From Bursaphelenchus xylophilus (taxonomy: Eukaryota; Nematoda; Chromadorea; Rhabditida; Aphelenchoididae): a DNA stretch of 64,000 nucleotides. The translations under genes were made by a program, and so were the position numbers. The DNA is taken from contig CAJFCV020000005.1 in assembly GCA_904066235.2 (NCBI GenBank), positions 1 through 64,000 on the forward strand. Direction: 5' to 3'. Position 1 is the first letter of the stretch; each line of letters opens with the position of its first letter. Below, piece after piece: positions 62,199 to 64,000 of the stretch. Under the pieces are notes generated by a model, which worked only from the letters and a program-made list of their open reading frames with translations, had not been told where the DNA came from and made no database searches.

Positions 62199-64000
62199 AT
62201 GTTACCTGAGCCGTCAAATCTCAGGTCTCCCCCCACGAAGAGGGGGAGGACTGAGTCGGCGCCCACAGAAAGCGAACCGGGACCTTCCGGGGAACAATCG
62301 ACGGGTGCTGGGGCCCCCGGCATACCAAATGAAAACTCATCACGAGCAAACGGTAATGCTGGAGCCCAACCGTCTGAATCGGTGCTTGCACGGGTTCAGA
62401 CACAACCAACCAGGGTGACTGGTAGGGTACAACGCCAGAACTGGTCAACTGACGAGTTGGCCAGGGTGTGTCAGGAGTACCGGGAACTAAAAGAAAGCAC
62501 TGGTGGTGTTGAAGCGGGTGGACCGGCCGTTTGGTTCGGTAAACTTAGCGAACGCTACAACCGTGTGATCGAGTCAGTTAACAGAGCCTACGGGTTAAAC
62601 TTGCCGGCTAGAAACTGGAGTTCGATTCGTTCGAAACTCCAGCGAGACAAGGCGGCCGATCGTATCTTTGACAAGGTCTGGGATAGGGTCGTTGTAAATC
62701 CTGATGGCGAAACGGTAATCCTGGATGATCCAGAGAACTCTTCGGAGCAGATCGAAGATCATCGAATCGGGGAAGCAGCTTCGGCTGCCGAACCAACGAC
62801 TACAGCTAGCAGTCCGGATACGGAGTGGGTGATCGATGACGAGTTCAGAGAAAACTTTAACCACTTTGTAGCTACCTGGATGGGGAAAACAAGAAAGGTC
62901 CGAAAACCGATCAAATTCCCTAGAAAGGTGCCGGAGGTTCTGTGGAAACATGCTAACCACTTGGTGGCTGAGCATGTTGCCAACGGAACTATTCGAAGTC
63001 TCGCTGACCTAAACAGAACGGTTTATGCCGCTTCTTGCACCGTTGCGCATGTCCTCAAATTAGAAGACAAGAAATGCGCACAACGTGAGAAGGACTGGTT
63101 CGCCGCTAGGGAAGCAGAGATCAAGAATCTGTCGCGTTATCTTAACTGGATAGATGTGGAGTTGACCAGGCGGCGGCAGTCGCAAAGGTTAACCCCGCGT
63201 CAGAAACGACACGTGGTGGAGCTCAGACTTCGGTATGGGCGAGACCGGGTGGCGGATACGACTAGGCTCATTGAGCTCAAGTCGATGTTAAGAGACGTTC
63301 TAGCAATGACACGGAGGTCAGTGATGCGACGCAGAGCGGATCGAGATCGTAAGAGGGGCAAGTTTGTCCCTCTGCGGAAATATCTCGAGTCTGGAGAATC
63401 GAGAGATGATCCGGCGCTTAGAGTCGACGAGATACGTGAGTATTGGGCAGGGATAGTTGGTGAAAGCCAACGTTCTCAAAGCGACGCCATCACGGCGGAG
63501 TGGGCACAAGACTGTAACGTATCAGCTCAAGAGGTCACTGACGAGCAACTCCGAGTATGGTGGCGTATGGCTGTATCGAAGTGCAAGCCAAACAAAGCGC
63601 CTGGCCCAGACGGAATTCCTGGAGTTTCCTGGAAACGTCTGCCGTGTGCCAGCGATTGGTTATGCACTTGGCTTATCAATGCACTGCGAAGTGTGCGCGT
63701 GAACACGCCTGGGTGGTTGGCACATGGGAGAGTCGTGCTACTCTACAAGAAGGGTGACGCAAGCGATCCCGCTAACTATAGGCCCATCGCGTGTCTCAAT
63801 ACGTGCTATAAATTGATAACGTCCGTAATCGAGAAGGCCATACGAGAGCAAGTATCCGCTTGCCCCCAACTGCTCCCACGCGAACAAATCGCGAACCGTA
63901 AAGGTGTATGGGGGTGTACGCACGCGAGTATCGTGGACAGGATGGTCACAGGTTCGGCCAGAGTCGATAAGGGAATTCCAGGCGGTCTCAGAGTCTTGTT
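62199..64000 (+). CDS. Reverse transcriptase / endonuclease, B3 (N-terminal 600 aa, partial)
   Basis: Same start and sequence as B1/B2 as far as visible; the window ends just before RT motif A. An extra G near 62020 closes the upstream frame at 62032 without affecting the frame from this ATG, which supports a start downstream of that point. Confidence 0.9.
   Translation, partial: MLPEPSNLRSPPTKRGRTESAPTESEPGPSGEQSTGAGAPGIPNENSSRANGNAGAQPSESVLARVQTQPTRVTGRVQRQNWSTDELARVCQEYRELKESTGGVEAGGPAVWFGKLSERYNRVIESVNRAYGLNLPARNWSSIRSKLQRDKAADRIFDKVWDRVVVNPDGETVILDDPENSSEQIEDHRIGEAASAAEPTTTASSPDTEWVIDDEFRENFNHFVATWMGKTRKVRKPIKFPRKVPEVLWKHANHLVAEHVANGTIRSLADLNRTVYAASCTVAHVLKLEDKKCAQREKDWFAAREAEIKNLSRYLNWIDVELTRRRQSQRLTPRQKRHVVELRLRYGRDRVADTTRLIELKSMLRDVLAMTRRSVMRRRADRDRKRGKFVPLRKYLESGESRDDPALRVDEIREYWAGIVGESQRSQSDAITAEWAQDCNVSAQEVTDEQLRVWWRMAVSKCKPNKAPGPDGIPGVSWKRLPCASDWLCTWLINALRSVRVNTPGWLAHGRVVLLYKKGDASDPANYRPIACLNTCYKLITSVIEKAIREQVSACPQLLPREQIANRKGVWGCTHASIVDRMVTGSARVDKGIPGGLRVL

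Larger units (their letters stand above)
59887..64000 (+). mobile_element. R4-like element B3, cut by window end
   Basis: Left 4.1 kb of a family B element, unduplicated form, near-identical to B2. It carries GATTATC in the antisense gene, like the first duplicate of B1 and the chimera. Confidence 0.92.

Overview
The window is eukaryotic nuclear ribosomal DNA, three tandem rDNA units in + orientation, heavily colonised by a site-specific non-LTR retrotransposon group. The rRNA genes are clearly metazoan. A nematode source is my best inference, from the 28S 5' sequence, the spliced-leader-like acceptors inside the elements, and insertion between the classical R2 and R1 sites, where R4 elements of nematodes sit. 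I cannot name a species.

Layout. Unit 1 (1-12,965) has a spacer tail, 18S, ITS1, 5.8S, ITS2 and a 28S gene split at 5,757 by a 6.3-kb element (A1). Unit 2 (about 14,294-20,319) is complete and uninterrupted. The two spacers are built from a 28S 3'-flank block, palindromic ACTTGCGTAAAAGCAA repeats and G-rich repeats. Unit 3 (from 21,764) has 18S, ITS1, 5.8S, ITS2 and the 28S 5' part to 26,890. From there to the window end its 28S is occupied by a head-to-tail array of seven elements: A2, a B/C chimera, C1, C2, B1, B2, B3 (cut by the window end). Neighbours are separated by exactly one copy of the 16-nt target GTGACGCGTATGAATG.

Elements. Three families (A, B, C) share one long sense protein: Myb-like N-terminus, reverse transcriptase with YMDD, CCHC knuckle and C-terminal PD...E restriction-like endonuclease. 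Families A and B carry a second, divergently oriented gene on the minus strand. It encodes a 170-192 aa basic protein that is homologous between A and B, has a nematode-style TTTCAG acceptor just upstream of its ATG, and overlapping AATAAA signals after its stop. Between the divergent genes lie a tRNA-like sequence (minus strand) and a CCAAT/GC-box module. The 5' end of A and B elements holds a candidate HDV-like ribozyme with compensatory changes between two head types, followed by a block copied from the 28S 3' flank including its ACTTGCGTAAAAGCAA motifs.

Working model (inference): an element is co-transcribed with 28S, released by the 5' ribozyme, translated to the RT/endonuclease and re-inserted at the same 28S position. 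Each insertion leaves another target copy, which could seed arrays. In A and B a bidirectional Pol II-type promoter and a captured rDNA terminator-like block may let the element also express the antisense protein independently of Pol I. The antisense gene plus tRNA-like plus captured 28S flank is the most unusual part of the window.
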